Below are positions 38,735 to 51,010 of a DNA stretch of 64,000 nt, piece after piece. The first letter of the stretch is position 1; every line of letters starts with the position of its first letter. This stretch comes from Dallia pectoralis (lineage: Eukaryota; Chordata; Actinopteri; Esociformes; Umbridae). A program made the position numbers and the translations under genes. Below the pieces are notes generated by a model. That model was not told where the DNA came from and did no database searches. It worked only from the letters and a program-made list of their open reading frames with translations. Where the stretch lies: assembly GCA_029465975.1 (NCBI GenBank), contig CM055753.1:1618035-1682034 (forward strand), written 5' to 3'.

Positions 38735-38849
38735 GTTCTCACGGCCAGCGCAACGGCTCAGGGCAGAAGGGCCACAAGACTGATGGGTCACGGTCTCAAA
38801 GCACCGATGGCAGCAGTGAGTACTCAGAGGATGGCCCTGCCAAGAAGAG
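38735..38849 (+). CDS. jarid2: jarid2 coding exon 3 (partial gene)
   Basis: Internal coding exon between the ubiquitin-binding and PRC2-activating segments of JARID2. Joined to exon 2 it completes the split Gly and reads GSHGQRNGSGQKGHKTDG, continuing SRSQSTDGSSEYSEDGP and ending AKK plus two bases of an Arg codon. It is hydrophilic, rich in Gly, Ser, Lys and Gln, and probably disordered. The equivalent human exon is poorly alignable except at its end, where SDFEEGPSRKR matches SEYSEDGPAKKR. The final KKR runs into PRLQ of the next exon and gives a basic, NLS-like patch. The acceptor is CTCTTTGTCTCTCTGTAG and the donor is GAG|GTGAGT, close to the consensus. Length is 115 bp, phase 1 in and phase 2 out. 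A long CTGTCTCCTCG minisatellite begins about 55 bp after the donor. Confidence 0.92.
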
Positions 38850-38904
38850 GTGAGTCGGTTAATCTAGACCCTCAGAAAAGAGTCCCGTGCTCCCTCTACC
38901 CATC

Positions 38905-40472
38905 CCGTCTGTCTCCTCGTCTGTCTCCTCGTCTGTCTCCTCGTCTGTCTCCTCGTCTGTCTCCTCGTCTGTCTGCTCGTCTGTCTGCTCGTCTGTCTGC
39001 TCGTCTGTCTGCTCGTCTGTCTGCTCGTCTGTCTGCTCGTCTGTCTCCTCGTCTGTCTGCTCGTCTGTCTGCTCGTCTGTCTGCTCGTCTGTCTGCTCGT
39101 CTGTCTGCTCGTCTGTCTGTCTCCTCGCCTGTCTCCTCGTCTGTCTGTCTCCTCGCCTGTCTCCTCGTCTGTCTGTCTCCTCGCCTGTCTCCTCGAACTG
39201 TCTCCTCGAACTGTCTCCTCGAACTGTCTCCTCGAACTGTCTCCTCGAACTGTCTCCTCGAACTGTCCCCTCGAACTGTCCCCTCGAACTGTCCCCTCGA
39301 ACTGTCCCCTCGAACTGTCCCCTCGAACTGTCCCCTCGAACTGTCCCCTCGAACTGTCCCCTCGAACTGTCCCCTCGAACTGTCCCCTCGAACTGTCCCC
39401 TCGAACTGTCCCCTCAGACTGTCCCCTCGAACTGTCCCCTCGACTGTCTCCTGTCTCCTCGCCTGTCTCCTCGCCTGTCTCCTCGCCTGTCTCCTCGCCT
39501 GTCTCCTCGCCTGTCTCCTCGCCTGTCTCCTCGTCCTGTCTCCTCGCCTGTCTCCTCGCCTGTCTCCTCGCCTGTCTCCTCGCCTGTCCCCTCGCCTGTC
39601 TCTCGCCTGTCCTCGCCTGTCTCCTCGCCTGTCTCCTCGCCTGTCTCCTCGCCTGTCTCCTCGCCTGTCTCCTCGCCTGTCTCTCGCCTGTCTCCTCGCC
39701 TGTCTCCTCGCCTGTCTCTCGCCTGTCTCCTCGCCTGTCTCCTCGCCTGTCTCCTCGCCTGTCTCTCGCCTGTCTCCTCGCCTGTCTCTCGCCTGTCTCC
39801 TCGCCTGTCTCCTCGCCTGTCTCCTCGCCTGTCTCTCGCCTGTCTCTCGCCTGTCTCTCGCCTGTCTCCTCGCCTGTCTCCTCGCCTGTCTCCTCGCCTG
39901 TCTCCTCGCCTGTCTCTCGCCTGTCTCCTCGCCTGTCTCTCGCCTGTCTCCTCGCCTGTCTCCTCGCCTGTCTCCTCGCCTGTCTCCTCGCCTGTCTCCT
40001 CGCCTGTCTCCTCGCCTGTCTCTCGCCTGTCTCTCGCCTGTCTCCTCGCCTGTCCTCGCCTGTCTCCTCGCCTGTCTCCTCGCCTGTCTCCTCGCCTGTC
40101 TCCTCGCCTGTCTCCTCGCCTGTCTCCTCGCCTGTCTCCTCGCCTGTCTCCTCGCCTGTCTCCTCGCCTGTCTCCTCGCCTGTCTCCTCGCCTGTCTCCT
40201 CGCCTGTCTCCTCGCCTGTCTCCTCGCCTGTCTCCTCGCCTGTCTCCTCGCCTGTCTCCTCGCCTGTCTCCTCGCCTGTCTCCTCGCCTGTCTCCTCGCC
40301 TGTCTCCTCGCCTGTCTCCTCGCCTGTCTCCTCGCCTGTCTCCTCGCCTGTCTCCTCGCCTGTCTCCTCGCCTGTCTCCTCGCCTGTCTCCTCGCCTGTC
40401 TCCTCGCCTGTCTCCTCGCCTGTCTCCTCGCCTGTCTCCTCGCCTGTCTCCTCGCCTGTCTCCTCGCCTGTC
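38905..40472. repeat. 1.57-kb minisatellite (CTGTCTCCTCG family, 11-13 bp), about 130 copies
   Basis: Successive blocks of variants: CTGTCTCCTCGT, then CTGTCTGCTCGT (about 38968-39115), then CTGTCTCCTCGAA and CTGTCCCCTCGAA (about 39190-39440), then CTGTCTCCTCGCC, with 10-bp CTGTCTCTCGCC-type interruptions until about 40050 and perfect copies afterwards. Each unit has one CpG. The four long frames through it are repeat translations. Confidence 0.98.
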
Positions 40473-40795
40473 TCACTGGCTGGCATTGATCGCTGCCTCT
40501 TGCTCTTTGTCTCTCACTTTGTCTGCATCTTGTGGCACTGTGCCCATTCTCCCTCTGTTCTCTATTTCTCTGCTGTCTTTCTGTTTGCTTTCGGCGATGC
40601 ATGATATTGGGTTCACGAGATCGAGGCGAGACAATATTTGAACACGTTTTAAAGAAATCTTCAATGACGCAATACGTGACTGAAAAAATATTTTATTTGA
40701 TTGAGTCACAACATGCAGAACAATACACTTTCTGTTTCTGATTTATAAAATGCAAAAGACAAAACAATAATAAACTGTAAAAGGATTTGCGTCGC
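40473..40795. other. Intron 3 sequence, no feature seen
   Basis: Short unique stretch between two repeat tracts. Confidence 0.5.
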
Positions 40796-40801
40796 GCGCG
40801 C

Positions 40802-40836
<35 letters not shown>

Positions 40837-40937
40837 TGTGTGGGGGTGTGTGTGGTGGGGTGTGTGTGGGGGTGTGTGTGTGTGGGGGTGTGTGTGTGTG
40901 GGGGTGTGTGTGTGGGGGGTGTGTGTGTGTGTGGGGG

Positions 40938-40969
<32 letters not shown>

Positions 40970-40990
40970 TGTGTGGGGGTGTGGGGGTGT
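40796..40990. repeat. (CGTG)n passing into GTGTGGGGG repeats
   Basis: A CGCG and (CGTG)n run of about 45 bp is followed by GTGTGTGGGGGTGTG-type units. The purine-pyrimidine alternation at the left is Z-DNA-prone. Confidence 0.95.
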
Positions 40991-42024
40991 CAAGGAGCAA
41001 GCAGGAGGGGGAGAATGTATACGAGAGGGAAAGCAAAGAGTGAGGAGAGGTCAAAGAAATGAACAATAAACAAGACCAGCCGTGTGTGTCTGAAAGCATC
41101 TGTCATCTTGTATTAATTCACCTCATTCATGCTATATTTCCGTGTCTTATTCACCAGTCATGTGTTTATATAAGTCAGGGAATTACAGCAATTAGAGCAT
41201 CAACAGTAAAGGGTTAGCGGCAGTTTGCTTCGGCAGAACGGGTGCTTTAAACAGCTCTCGTTCTTAAAGCAGAAACTTGTTTCTGTCTTCTTTAATTAGG
41301 AGCTTAAAAAATGTTGAGCATTTCCAATTAATAATTCAGGAAACCGTTAATACATTCAAATACAACTATGAGCTTGTTGAGCTGATTTGTTGTTTGTAAC
41401 GGACTTGGAGGGAATTGAGCTGCATAAGAGCGGAGCTGCATAAGAGCGGAGCTGCATAAGAGCTTCTCTCACACACTCTCCTCAGGCTCCTCCTCAAAAG
41501 AAGAATGAGTGGACTATTTTAAAAGTATGCTGTTTGAAAATCAAAGCTTGGCACATGTGCTTCTTATACTGTTTATTCTCCCTTTGAGATTCAAGTATAA
41601 TGGGTTCCTCAGATGTTGGATAAAATAAATCAGTTTTGTGTGCGTGTGTGTGTGAAACTTACATTTGTGTGTGTGTGAAACTTACATTTGTGTGTGTGTG
41701 TGTGTGTGTGGATGAGGGGGGCGGGGGTGAAAGTTTAAAAACCTGAATATATGAATGAGTAAAATATTGTGCCCCAGATGATAGCGGGACGTTCCCTCTA
41801 GGTTTCCCCTCTGACATTCTGTTCATCTTGGCCTGGACGCCAACCGAGGGATGTTTTCCTTTCCGTTAATAACATCTACATATACAGGAGCCAGGTCCCC
41901 AGGGGCCATTAGGAATAACTGTGCTAACCTGAGGGATCGGGAAGACTGGTGGGACTGAGTGGGAGGAATTCACACTCATGCAGAATGGTTGTGGTCCTCT
42001 AACAGACCAGCCACTGTGGATGCC

Positions 42025-42055
<31 letters not shown>

Positions 42056-42686
42056 GCGATGATCTGCTATATATTCATACACACATGTTGTGTGACAGCC
42101 GCGGCACAGAGGTCTGCTGTCTGATCTCCCACAGTGAGACCAGTTCTCTGTGTAGCCAGCCACCATACATTTCCAACAGCCCATCTTGCTCTGCCTCTTC
42201 TAGTCTCCTCTGTTGTCCTCACTGGTCCCCCTAGTCTGTTATTTTATAGCCCAGTAGATCGGGCTCTGGCCGAGCCAGGTTGGTGAGACAGAACCGGTCG
42301 GACATATGTGGCGCTGACAGAGATACATGCATAGTGTCCACATCAGAACCGTGTTCAGCAGAGTGAAATGGTGTTTTTCATTCATCCTCCTGCAGGAATA
42401 AAAGCAGCCTCTCTCCCTCACATAATAAGCAGCCGTCTCACGGTGCCTGGCAGTGGCACAGGCCTTTTTGGTGAAGGGGCTGTGTACTTGTATGTGTGCT
42501 TGTATGCTTGTTTGTAAAGAGCGTGTGACTGTGTGTGCAGAGGACGACTTCTGGTCCTAGCATCTGCGGCCAACGCCTCTCTGTAACAGGGAACCTGATT
42601 GAGGAGGCGCCAGGACCGTTCACACCTGGCAATGCAAGACGAAGACAGGAGCGGGGGAGGAGACTGGGAGGCGCAGGTGCCCGGGC
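40991..42686. other. Intron 3 sequence with small microsatellites
   Basis: A GAGCTGCATAAGAGCG triplicate lies at about 41417-41463. A GTGTGTGAAACTTACATTTG duplicate with GT runs spans 41639-41712, and an (AC)n tract 42026-42054. No gene recognised. Confidence 0.55.
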
Positions 42687-42808
42687 TAGGGCTGGGTGTA
42701 GAGGAGGGGCTGGGTGTAGAGGAGGGGCTGGGTGTAGAGGAGGGGCTGGGTGTAGAGGAGGGGCTGGGTGTAGAGGAGGGGCTGGGTGTAGAGGAGGGGC
42801 TGGGTGTG
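42687..42808. repeat. 18-bp minisatellite, about 7 copies
   Basis: Unit GGGGCTGGGTGTAGAGGA, nearly perfect. The stop-free frame (GLGVEE) is not a gene. Confidence 0.98.
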
Positions 42809-42963
42809 TCCGAGGCCAGGGGAGGCGGGTCCCAAAGAGACGTTTGGGACCTGGGTGATGTTTGTCTTCCCAGGACACTGCGAGACGGACCTTCAGAGTC
42901 CTGCCAAGTTGCTGAGGAGGTCCTTCCCTCCTCCTTTCCTTCCCCTCCCAGCCACATGGCCAA

Positions 42964-43455
42964 AACAGGCAGGAGGAGAGAAACACAGGCTTCAGCCATA
43001 ATACTGCAGAGGCAGGAGGACAGAAACACAGGCTTCAGCCATAATACTGCACAGGCAGGAGGAGAGAAACACAGGCTTCAGCCATAATACTGCACAGGCA
43101 ATAAGAGAGGAACACAGGCTTCAGCCATAATACTGCACAGGCAAGAGGACAGAAACACAGGCTTCAGCCATAATACTGCACAGGCAAGAGGACAGAAACA
43201 CAGGCTTCAGCCATAATACTGCACAGGCAAGAGGACAGAAACACAGGCTTCAGCCATAATACTGCACAGGCAATAAGAGAGGAACACAGGCTTCAGCCAT
43301 AATACTGCACAGGCAATAAGAGAGGAACACAGGCTTCAGCCATAATACTGCACAGGCAATAAGAGAGGAACACAGGCTTCAGCCATAATACTGCACAGGC
43401 AATAAGAGAGGAACACAGGCTTCAGCCATAATACTGCACAGGCAATAAGAGAGAA
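42964..43455. repeat. 43-bp minisatellite, about 11 copies
   Basis: Units contain ACACAGGCTTCAGCCATAAT followed by ACTGCACAGGCA and either ATAAGAGAGGA or AGAGGACAGAA. The two forms occur in blocks. Confidence 0.98.
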
Positions 43456-46321
43456 AAAAGCACAGGCAGTTGGAAAGCTCCAGTTCTTCTGGGGATTTTT
43501 TTTTTATCACACCAGTTTGTCTCAGTAACAGGGACCAAGTTGAGCTTGTTGTGTTTGTGTTATAACAAATGCCAAGTTAGTCTCTCTCTGCCACTGCCTC
43601 CAGTCTGCCGTCACACAATGCTTGTCTGTCTTTCTGCCCATCTGCTTTCTCCCCCTCTGCCTTTTTGCCTGGCTGTGTGTCTGTCCATATATGTAAGTTA
43701 TATAACACTTACTCTAATGGCAGATCATAACCATACTAGTAATTAGTGGTAAATCCACACAGTAGTGGTTTAGAACATGACTTGACAGGTCCCTGGCTAA
43801 TGTGTTGTATTGACTCAGGGAGGTTTGAATTATCAGTGTCTACAATGAATCAGACAGGACGGTCATGCTAGCAGGAGGCAGGCAGTCACAGGAATACTCT
43901 GTCAGAGGTTGGAAACTGATATGTAAGGCTGGCTGACTGAAGTAGATAAAATACCTCCTTTGATGAAACCCCAAACTATCTCCTGAAAATCGATGGAAGT
44001 ATCACACAGCAGGAAGTAAACCGAATGACAATACTATCCGCTGGGCAGTGTGCATTACCACATCCTGTCTACCAGAAATATCATGGCCATTATATTTTAT
44101 GTATTATACATTCAGACGGGGGACATGGTATTGTGTTTCTTGCAGATAATGTATCTATTAAAATCCCCCCAAAACTAAATAGAAGTGTCACAGTCAGGTT
44201 TTCGCCCACGAGACATAACTGCAGTGGGGCTCAACCAATCAGAACTAGAACCTTTAATGAAAGTGATGGCGGTCGTGGGTGTCTTCAAACCTGGTCCTAA
44301 TTTAAGTGTTTTTGCTGAGACGGTGAAGAACACCACGGGGTATGCGAGCCTGCTTCATGTATCGGCCTGGTCCAGTGGGATTTACCATTACATGTTTCCC
44401 TTTAGGTGGCCATACATTGGAACGCTCACCACCTCTATTTCACATTATGAGAAGATGCCCCTCTGTAAAGACCCGTCAGTGTTTATAAATAATGGCGTTC
44501 ATACCTCCGGATTTATAAACGACCGTGGCCTGTAGCCACACAGACACGAGCCGGTGTATGTTGATCTATAGTGAGGGTGGCCTTTAAATGACATATCCAT
44601 TTGTCTCTAGTTCATACTGAAATGGAGATAAAAGTATCCCCGTCCAGGTGGATGTGTGTCCTTTACAAATTCCTCTGGGGCCTGGAGCGTGGATCTCTAT
44701 CTAACCCTACGTGTTGATATTTTACTCAGTATTTAGCACGTGTCTGAAAAGACTGTCGGAGTCATTGTGTCTCGCAGAATCCTGCCAGAACGCTTACCTG
44801 AAAAGCAGCACATATCAGAATAGGTGTGTCTGAATAGAGATCGCATGTGATTAACATGCAGGAGTGTCAAGCGCTAACAGAGGAGTATGTCATCTCCAGT
44901 CATCAGACTATACTGCCGCAGGCAGCATGAAGCAGTATGGAGCCATTTAATGGCATATGTGTTCCTATTGCTGCTGCACGAAGGAGAGTACTACAGTTAC
45001 TACAGAACGTTAAGCTAACTAGGACTGCTGGCCAGAAGCACGGGTGGCTAAAAAGCTAACTAGCATGTGGATGTGAAACAACAGACATCATCTGGCCCCA
45101 ATCCATTTAAACACACAACTTCAGTGGTTGCTGGTGGCTATAACGACGTTGCGTAGCTTTTGCGTGAGGTAACAGTATTAGTACAGTAGGCTGGCTGGTT
45201 TAGTTTTTTATCTAGAACCTGTTTGAGGTTTAACTGTTAATAAAACAAGTGAATGTAGTCACATGAAGCAACATCATTGCTAAGAAGACAACAACGACAA
45301 GCGACTGATGAAGCCGGTTATTGTTTGCAGGATTATTTAACAATCTGTGTCTCATTTGACGTCAAGTATTAGGTGCTGACCTCGAAAAACCTGACTGTTT
45401 TTTCATACTTGATTTTTCCCTGTCACCATAGCGGTGTTGTTTTTGTGTTTCTCTGACTGATGGCCGGTTATAGCCCCTGGGGTCACCAGGTCACACGCTC
45501 AGCTCAACGTGAGGCGAACTCTTCTCCAAGTGCTGAACACTCAGACAGAAAAGCATTAAACACATTTGCCAGAGTGCTTCTGCCCCCGAGCCCTGTTTAC
45601 CCTATAACCTACGACCCTAACCCTACCGGTGACCCCGACAGCCATCTGATTGCTCTAGTCTTAAGGTTTGTGTTGACAGAATGTCTGCAGACGTGTGGAG
45701 AAATGTTGTGGCTTTCAGTTTCACCTTGACATTGAGCCCCTGGGTTTATCAGCTACAAACCCTCGTCGTGTCTGTCGATACATATAACAGAACACGTTTG
45801 CTAGTGTGCCGTGGGTTTATTCTCTCTTCATGATGTCTGTTTGTCTCTCTCTCTGTGTGTCTGTTTTCCGGGCGAGTGTCTTTGACTGTACGGCCCTTGT
45901 GTCTCCAGCTGCTGAACACTGCAGTGTCTGTTGAACACGTCTCATGTTGTCCATCTGGAGCTGTTTAACCCTAGCTGTTAAGCAGGCTCTCCTAGTCTCA
46001 TTACAGGCACTCCCACCAATCCACCCGTTAATTGTCACTGATTGTAAGAGAAACATACCCCCCTCTTCTTTCGCCCTCTATCTTTTTCCTCCCCCTCCCC
46101 TCCCCCCCCCCCTCCCCCTCCAGTGAGGTCCAGTAGACAGGTCTGGTGTGGAGATTTGGAATGTCTTTGATGCAGGAGCATGATAGAGCCATAGACCTGT
46201 CCTGATAAACCAGGCCTGTAGTTCTGATACACAAGGAGCATTTGGAGAAGGTCGGGTCCAGTGGACGGCTGTTAATGTTTGCAAAGACAACATGCCGATG
46301 GAGACGGTGCTCTGGGCAAGA
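43456..46321. other. Intron 3 sequence, no gene recognised
   Basis: Mostly unique. A C-rich tract lies at 46080-46125. The short open frames in this stretch have no homology that I recognise and no paired splice sites in jarid2 phase. Confidence 0.5.
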
Positions 46322-48345
46322 AACTATACAGCCGTCTTAGCGCCAATACTATACTGCCGTCTTAGCACCAATACTATACTGCTGTCTTAGCACCAATACT
46401 ATACAGCTGTCTTAGCACCAATACTATACTGCCGTCTTAGCACCAATACTATACTGCTGTCTTAGCACCAATACTATCCTGCTGTCTTAGCACCAATACT
46501 ATACTGCTGTCTCAGCACCAATACTATACTGCCGTCTTAGCACCAATACTATACTGCCGTCTTAGCACCAATACTATACAGCTGTCTTAGCACCAATACT
46601 ATACTGCCGTCTTAGCACCAATACTATACTGCTGTCTTAGCACCAATACTATACAGCTGTCTTAGCACCAATACTATACTGCTGTCTTAGCACCAATACT
46701 ATACTGCTGTCTTAGCACCAATACTATCCTGCTGTCTTAGCACCAATACTATACAGCTGTCTTAGCACCAATACTATCCTGCTGTCTTAGCACCAATACT
46801 ATACAGCTGTCTTAGCACCAATACTATACTGCTGTCTTAGCACCAATACTATACAGCTGTCTTAGCTATACTGCTGTCTTAGCACCAATACTATACTGCT
46901 GTCTTCTTATCCTGCTGTCTTAGCACCAATACTATAAGCTGTCTTAGCACTATACTGCTGTCTTAGCACCAATACTATACTGCTGTCTTAGCACCAATAC
47001 TATACTGCTGTCTTAGCAACAGTACTATACTGCCGTCTTAGCACCAATACTATACAGCTGCTGTCTTAGCACCAATACTATACAGCTGTCTTAGCACCAA
47101 TACTATACAGCTGTCTTAGCACCAATACTATCCTGCTGTCTTAGCACCAATACTATACACCAATACTACTATCCTGCTGTCTTAGCTGTCTTAGCACCAA
47201 TACTATACAGCTGTCTTAGCACCAATACTATCCTGCTGTCTTAGCACCAATACTATCCTGCTGTCTTAGCACCAATACTATACAGCTGTCTTAGCACCAA
47301 TACTATCCTGCTGTCTTAGCACCAATACTATACAGCTGTCTTAGCACCAATACTATACAGCTGTCTTAGCACCAATACTATACAGCTGTCTTAGCACCAA
47401 TACTATACAGCTGTCTTAGCACCAATCTTACAGCTGCACCAATACTATACAGCTGTCCTGTCTTAGCACCAATACTATCCTGCTGTCTTAGCACCAATAC
47501 TATACAGCTGTCTTAGCACCAATACTATACTGCTGTCTTAGCACCAATACTATACAGCTGTCTTAGCACCAATACTATACTGCTGTCTTAGCACCAATAC
47601 TATACAGTCTTAGTCTTAGCACCAATACTATACTATACTACAGCTGTCTTAGCACCAATACTATACAGCTGTCTTAGCACCAATACTATACTGCTGTCTT
47701 AGCACCAATACTTACAGCACCAATACTATACTGCTGTCTTAGCACCAATACTATACTGCTGTCTTAGCACCAATACTATACAGCTGTCTTAGCACCAATA
47801 CTATACTGCTGTCTTAGCACCAATACTATACTGCTGTCTTAGCACCAATACTATACTGCTGTCTTAGCACCAATACTATACTGCTGTCTTAGCACCAATA
47901 CTATACTGCTGTCTTAGCACCAATACTATACTGCTGTCTTAGCACCAATACTATACTGCTGTCTTAGCACCAATACTATACAACTGCTGTCTTAGCACCA
48001 ATACTATACTGCTGTCTCAGCACCAATACTATACTGCTGTCTTAGCACCAATACTATACTGCTGTCTTAGCACTGCTGTCCAGCACCAATACTATACTGC
48101 TGTCTTAGCACCAATACTTAGCACCAATACTGCTGTCTTAGCACCAATACTATCCTGCTGTCTTAGCACCAATACTATACTGCTGTCTCAGTCTATACTG
48201 CTGTCTTAGCACCAATACTATACTGCTGTCTTAGCACCAGTACTATACTGCTGTCTTAGCACCAATACTATACTGCTGTCTTAGCACCAGTACTATACTG
48301 GTGTCTTAGCACCAATACTATACAGCTGTCTTAGCACCAACACAG
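46322..48345. repeat. 2-kb minisatellite of a 25-bp unit, about 80 copies
   Basis: Unit GCTGTCTTAGCACCAATACT followed by ATACT or ATACA, with ACAGCTG, ACTGCTG, ACTGCCG and CCTGCTG forms at the joins. Many internal units are truncated or fused, for example near 46865, 46905, 47155, 47440, 47615 and 48075. Confidence 0.98.
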
Positions 48346-48627
48346 TAGCTGCATGAGTGTCATTGGTCCCATAATTTTGCCTGGGGAATCCAGTGAGTGT
48401 TTCTGTTGTGGCGTTGGGCGACCCCTGTCTGTCTGAGAGCTAGTCAATGACACAGAGCCGAGGCACATGCAACATCAGACGAGCGGCTGCTTAGAAGAGC
48501 GAGGAGGGGGAAGGAGGAGGGGTATGAGGGAGATTAGCTGGGGATGAATGGGACATCCTGCAGTAATCTCTCCTCCTCTTCCTCCCCCTGTGATATGCCT
48601 GCGTATCAAGTGCAGGTGCTCTCTGTC
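48346..48627. other. Intron 3 sequence, no feature seen
   Basis: Short unique stretch between two arrays. Confidence 0.5.
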
Positions 48628-48767
48628 TCTCTCTGTCCCTCTCACTCTCTCTCTCTCTCTCCTCTCTCTCTGTCTCTCTCTCTCTGTCCTCTCTCTCTAT
48701 CTCTCTCTCTCTCTCTCTGTCCCTCTCTCTGTCCTCTCTCTCTCTCTGTCCTCTCTCTCTCTCTGTC

Positions 48768-48798
<31 letters not shown>

Positions 48799-48845
48799 TC
48801 TCTGTCCCTCTCTCTCTCTGTCCTCTCTCTCTCTCTCTCTCTCTG

Positions 48846-48880
<35 letters not shown>

Positions 48881-49197
48881 TCCTCTCTGTCTTCCTCTCT
48901 GTCTTCCTCTCTGTCTTCCTCTCTGTCTCTCTCTCTCTCTGTCCTCTCTCTCTCTCTGTCCTCTCTCTCTCTCTGTCCTCTCTCTCTCTCTCCCTCTCTC
49001 TGTCCCTCTCTCTCTCTGTCCCCTCTCTCTCTCTCTCTCTCTGTCCCTCTCTCTCTCTCTCTCTTCTCTCTCTGTCTTCCTCTCTGTCTTCCTCTCTGTC
49101 TTCCTCTCTGTCTTTCTCTCTGTCTTTCTCTCTGTCTTTCTCTCTGTCTTTCTCTCTGTCTTCCTCTCTGTCTTCCTCTCTGTCCCTCCCTTTTTTA
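48628..49197. repeat. CT-rich simple repeat with CTCTCTGTCC units
   Basis: CT runs are punctuated by GTCC, GTCCCT and GTCTTCCTCT words. A block of roughly 230 bp seems to occur twice (about 48720-48930 and 48940-49150), each ending in GTCTTCCTCT repeats. Confidence 0.95.
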
Positions 49198-50477
49198 TCA
49201 TTTATCTCTGTCTCTCTGTATGTCCCTCTATATATAGAACATTTGTACTATATTCTTTGGTGTATTTAGAGGAGTGCCTTTTTCTATCTAGTGGGAGTCG
49301 GGGTTAGGTGTTTGTGAGGAGGTGCCATACTAAACTCCAGGACACAACAGCCTTAGTCGTGACAGTATAGGAGTACCACTTAAATACCACCTCAACAAGC
49401 GGCTCCAGTTACACCCCCCTACTGACAGGGGAAAATATCCATGTATTCACAAGCTGTCCCTCCGCTCATTTAGCTTTGAAGTCTGCACGCGCGGGATATT
49501 TCTGCAGAGAGGCTCTGTGTTCGAGAGACTTGGTTTTGGTTGGCAGGCCCACTGGGGGTCTCATCTGGTCCTAATAAGGAGATGTGTTCACATTTGAAAC
49601 ATCACTGATGTGGTTAGACGGTCACATTCTAAACAGAATCCATGGAGTCACGCTGGGAGTTGTGGGTATTTGCTGCCATAACACTTCGGGCATTGCGGGT
49701 ACTTTGTGGCATGATACTTTGGGGTCTGTGAGTATTTGATGCCCGGACGTTCTGACTGTAGGCGGTCTGCACTGTGTTTTTGTGGGCAAGGGCACTGAAT
49801 TAGTCATGTGGTTTAGTTAACAGTTGTCCTAATAGATAACAGATAAGAAGAGCCCCTCTGTAAGCATTGTTGCTCATTGGGACTCAGGTCTGTCTAGACA
49901 GGATGTTAGAGCCGTAGCATTTTAGAACGTTTTACTGGCCGATCCCACAGCTATACTGGGTCGTTTTTTACCAGAGCAGTTTTTCTGTCTCACACTGCCC
50001 TTTCCTTAAGAACCCTGTCTAGTTAAAAACCCAATCTTCTGAAGGGGTTTCTGTTTGCTTCGGTTGCTGTCCCAGGGAAATCATAATACTTTATATATTA
50101 CTTTCCCTCATCCCTGTTAGTGGTTTAAGTGTCAAAGTGGTTCACTTTAGTCTGCAGTTTTGGCTGAATTGGTTCAGCCCTTAACAAACTAGTGTTGATT
50201 CTTCCCTTAGCAAACTGTACTGTTGGTTCGGCCCCCGGTGAGCTGAAGCCTTGGTTTCGTGTGTCCCCTTAATATGCCATGGAGGCTGTAGGGCCAGAAG
50301 AGTCAGGCCATTAAACAGCTCATGTTTTACCAGTCTGACAGTGAAACAGATACCTCCATTCACAACATAATGACAGGCTAGCGTGGTGAAATCCATACCT
50401 CTGTTAGCGTGGCGTTGCACCACGCACTAGAGTCCCTCAAGCCTTTGGCAATGAAAGGCCAAATAGGTGCGAAAATC
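49198..50477. other. Intron 3 sequence, no gene recognised
   Basis: Unique sequence. No transposon or exon recognised. Confidence 0.5.
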
Positions 50478-50948
50478 TCTCTCTGGCTGTCTCTTCCCCC
50501 CTTCTCTCTGTCTGTCTCTTCCCCTCTTCTCTCTGTCTGTCTCTTCCCCTCTTCTCTCTGTCTGTCTCTTCCCCTCTCCTCTCCTCTCTGTCTGTCTCTT
50601 CCCCTCTCCTCTTCTCTCTGTCTGTCTCTTCCCCTCTCCTCTCCTCTCTGTCTGTCTCTTCCCCTCCCCTCTCCTCTCTGTCTGTCTCTTCCCCTCCCCT
50701 CTCCTCTCTGTCTGTCTCTTCCCCTCCCCTCTCCTCTCTGTCTGTCTCTTCCCCTCCCCTCTCCTCTCTGTCTGTCTTCCCCTGTCCTCTTCTCTCTGTC
50801 TGTCTCTTCCCCTCTCCTCTTCTCTCTGTCTGTCTCTTCCCCTCTCCTCTTCTCTCTGTCTGTCTCTTCCCCTCTCCTCTTCTCTCTGTCTGTCTCTTCC
50901 CCTCTCCTCTTCTCTCTGTCTGTCTCTTCCCCTCTCCTCTTCTCTCTA
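50478..50948. repeat. About 30-bp pyrimidine-rich minisatellite, roughly 16 copies
   Basis: Unit TCTCTCTGTCTGTCTCTTCC followed by CCTCTCCTCT or CCTCCCCTCT. The first copies are shorter. Confidence 0.98.
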
Positions 50949-51010
50949 GGATTGGGTAGTCTAGGTTTTGGTAGTCTAGGTTTGGGTAGTCTAGGATTGG
51001 GTAGTCTGTA
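50949..51010. repeat. 15-bp tandem repeat, 4 copies
   Basis: Units of GGATTGGGTAGTCTA and GGTTTGGGTAGTCTA directly abut the preceding pyrimidine array. Confidence 0.93.

Noticed and set aside
38783..40641. Frames of 540-584 residues on both strands (SPRLSPRL, LLACLLAC, ARRQARRQ, GEETGEET)
   Set aside because: They lie over the CTGTCTCCTCG minisatellite. Only the short part at 38783-38849 overlaps jarid2 exon 3, and in a different frame from the jarid2 reading.
44025..44535. Two overlapping frames of about 100 residues in intron 3
   Set aside because: No recognised homology, no paired splice sites in the jarid2 phase, and the lengths are within chance expectation.
46322..48345. Possible CRISPR-like array (25-bp repeats); also considered for 26551-26856 and 55686-57416
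   Set aside because: Units are directly contiguous with no unique spacers, and the locus is a vertebrate intron.
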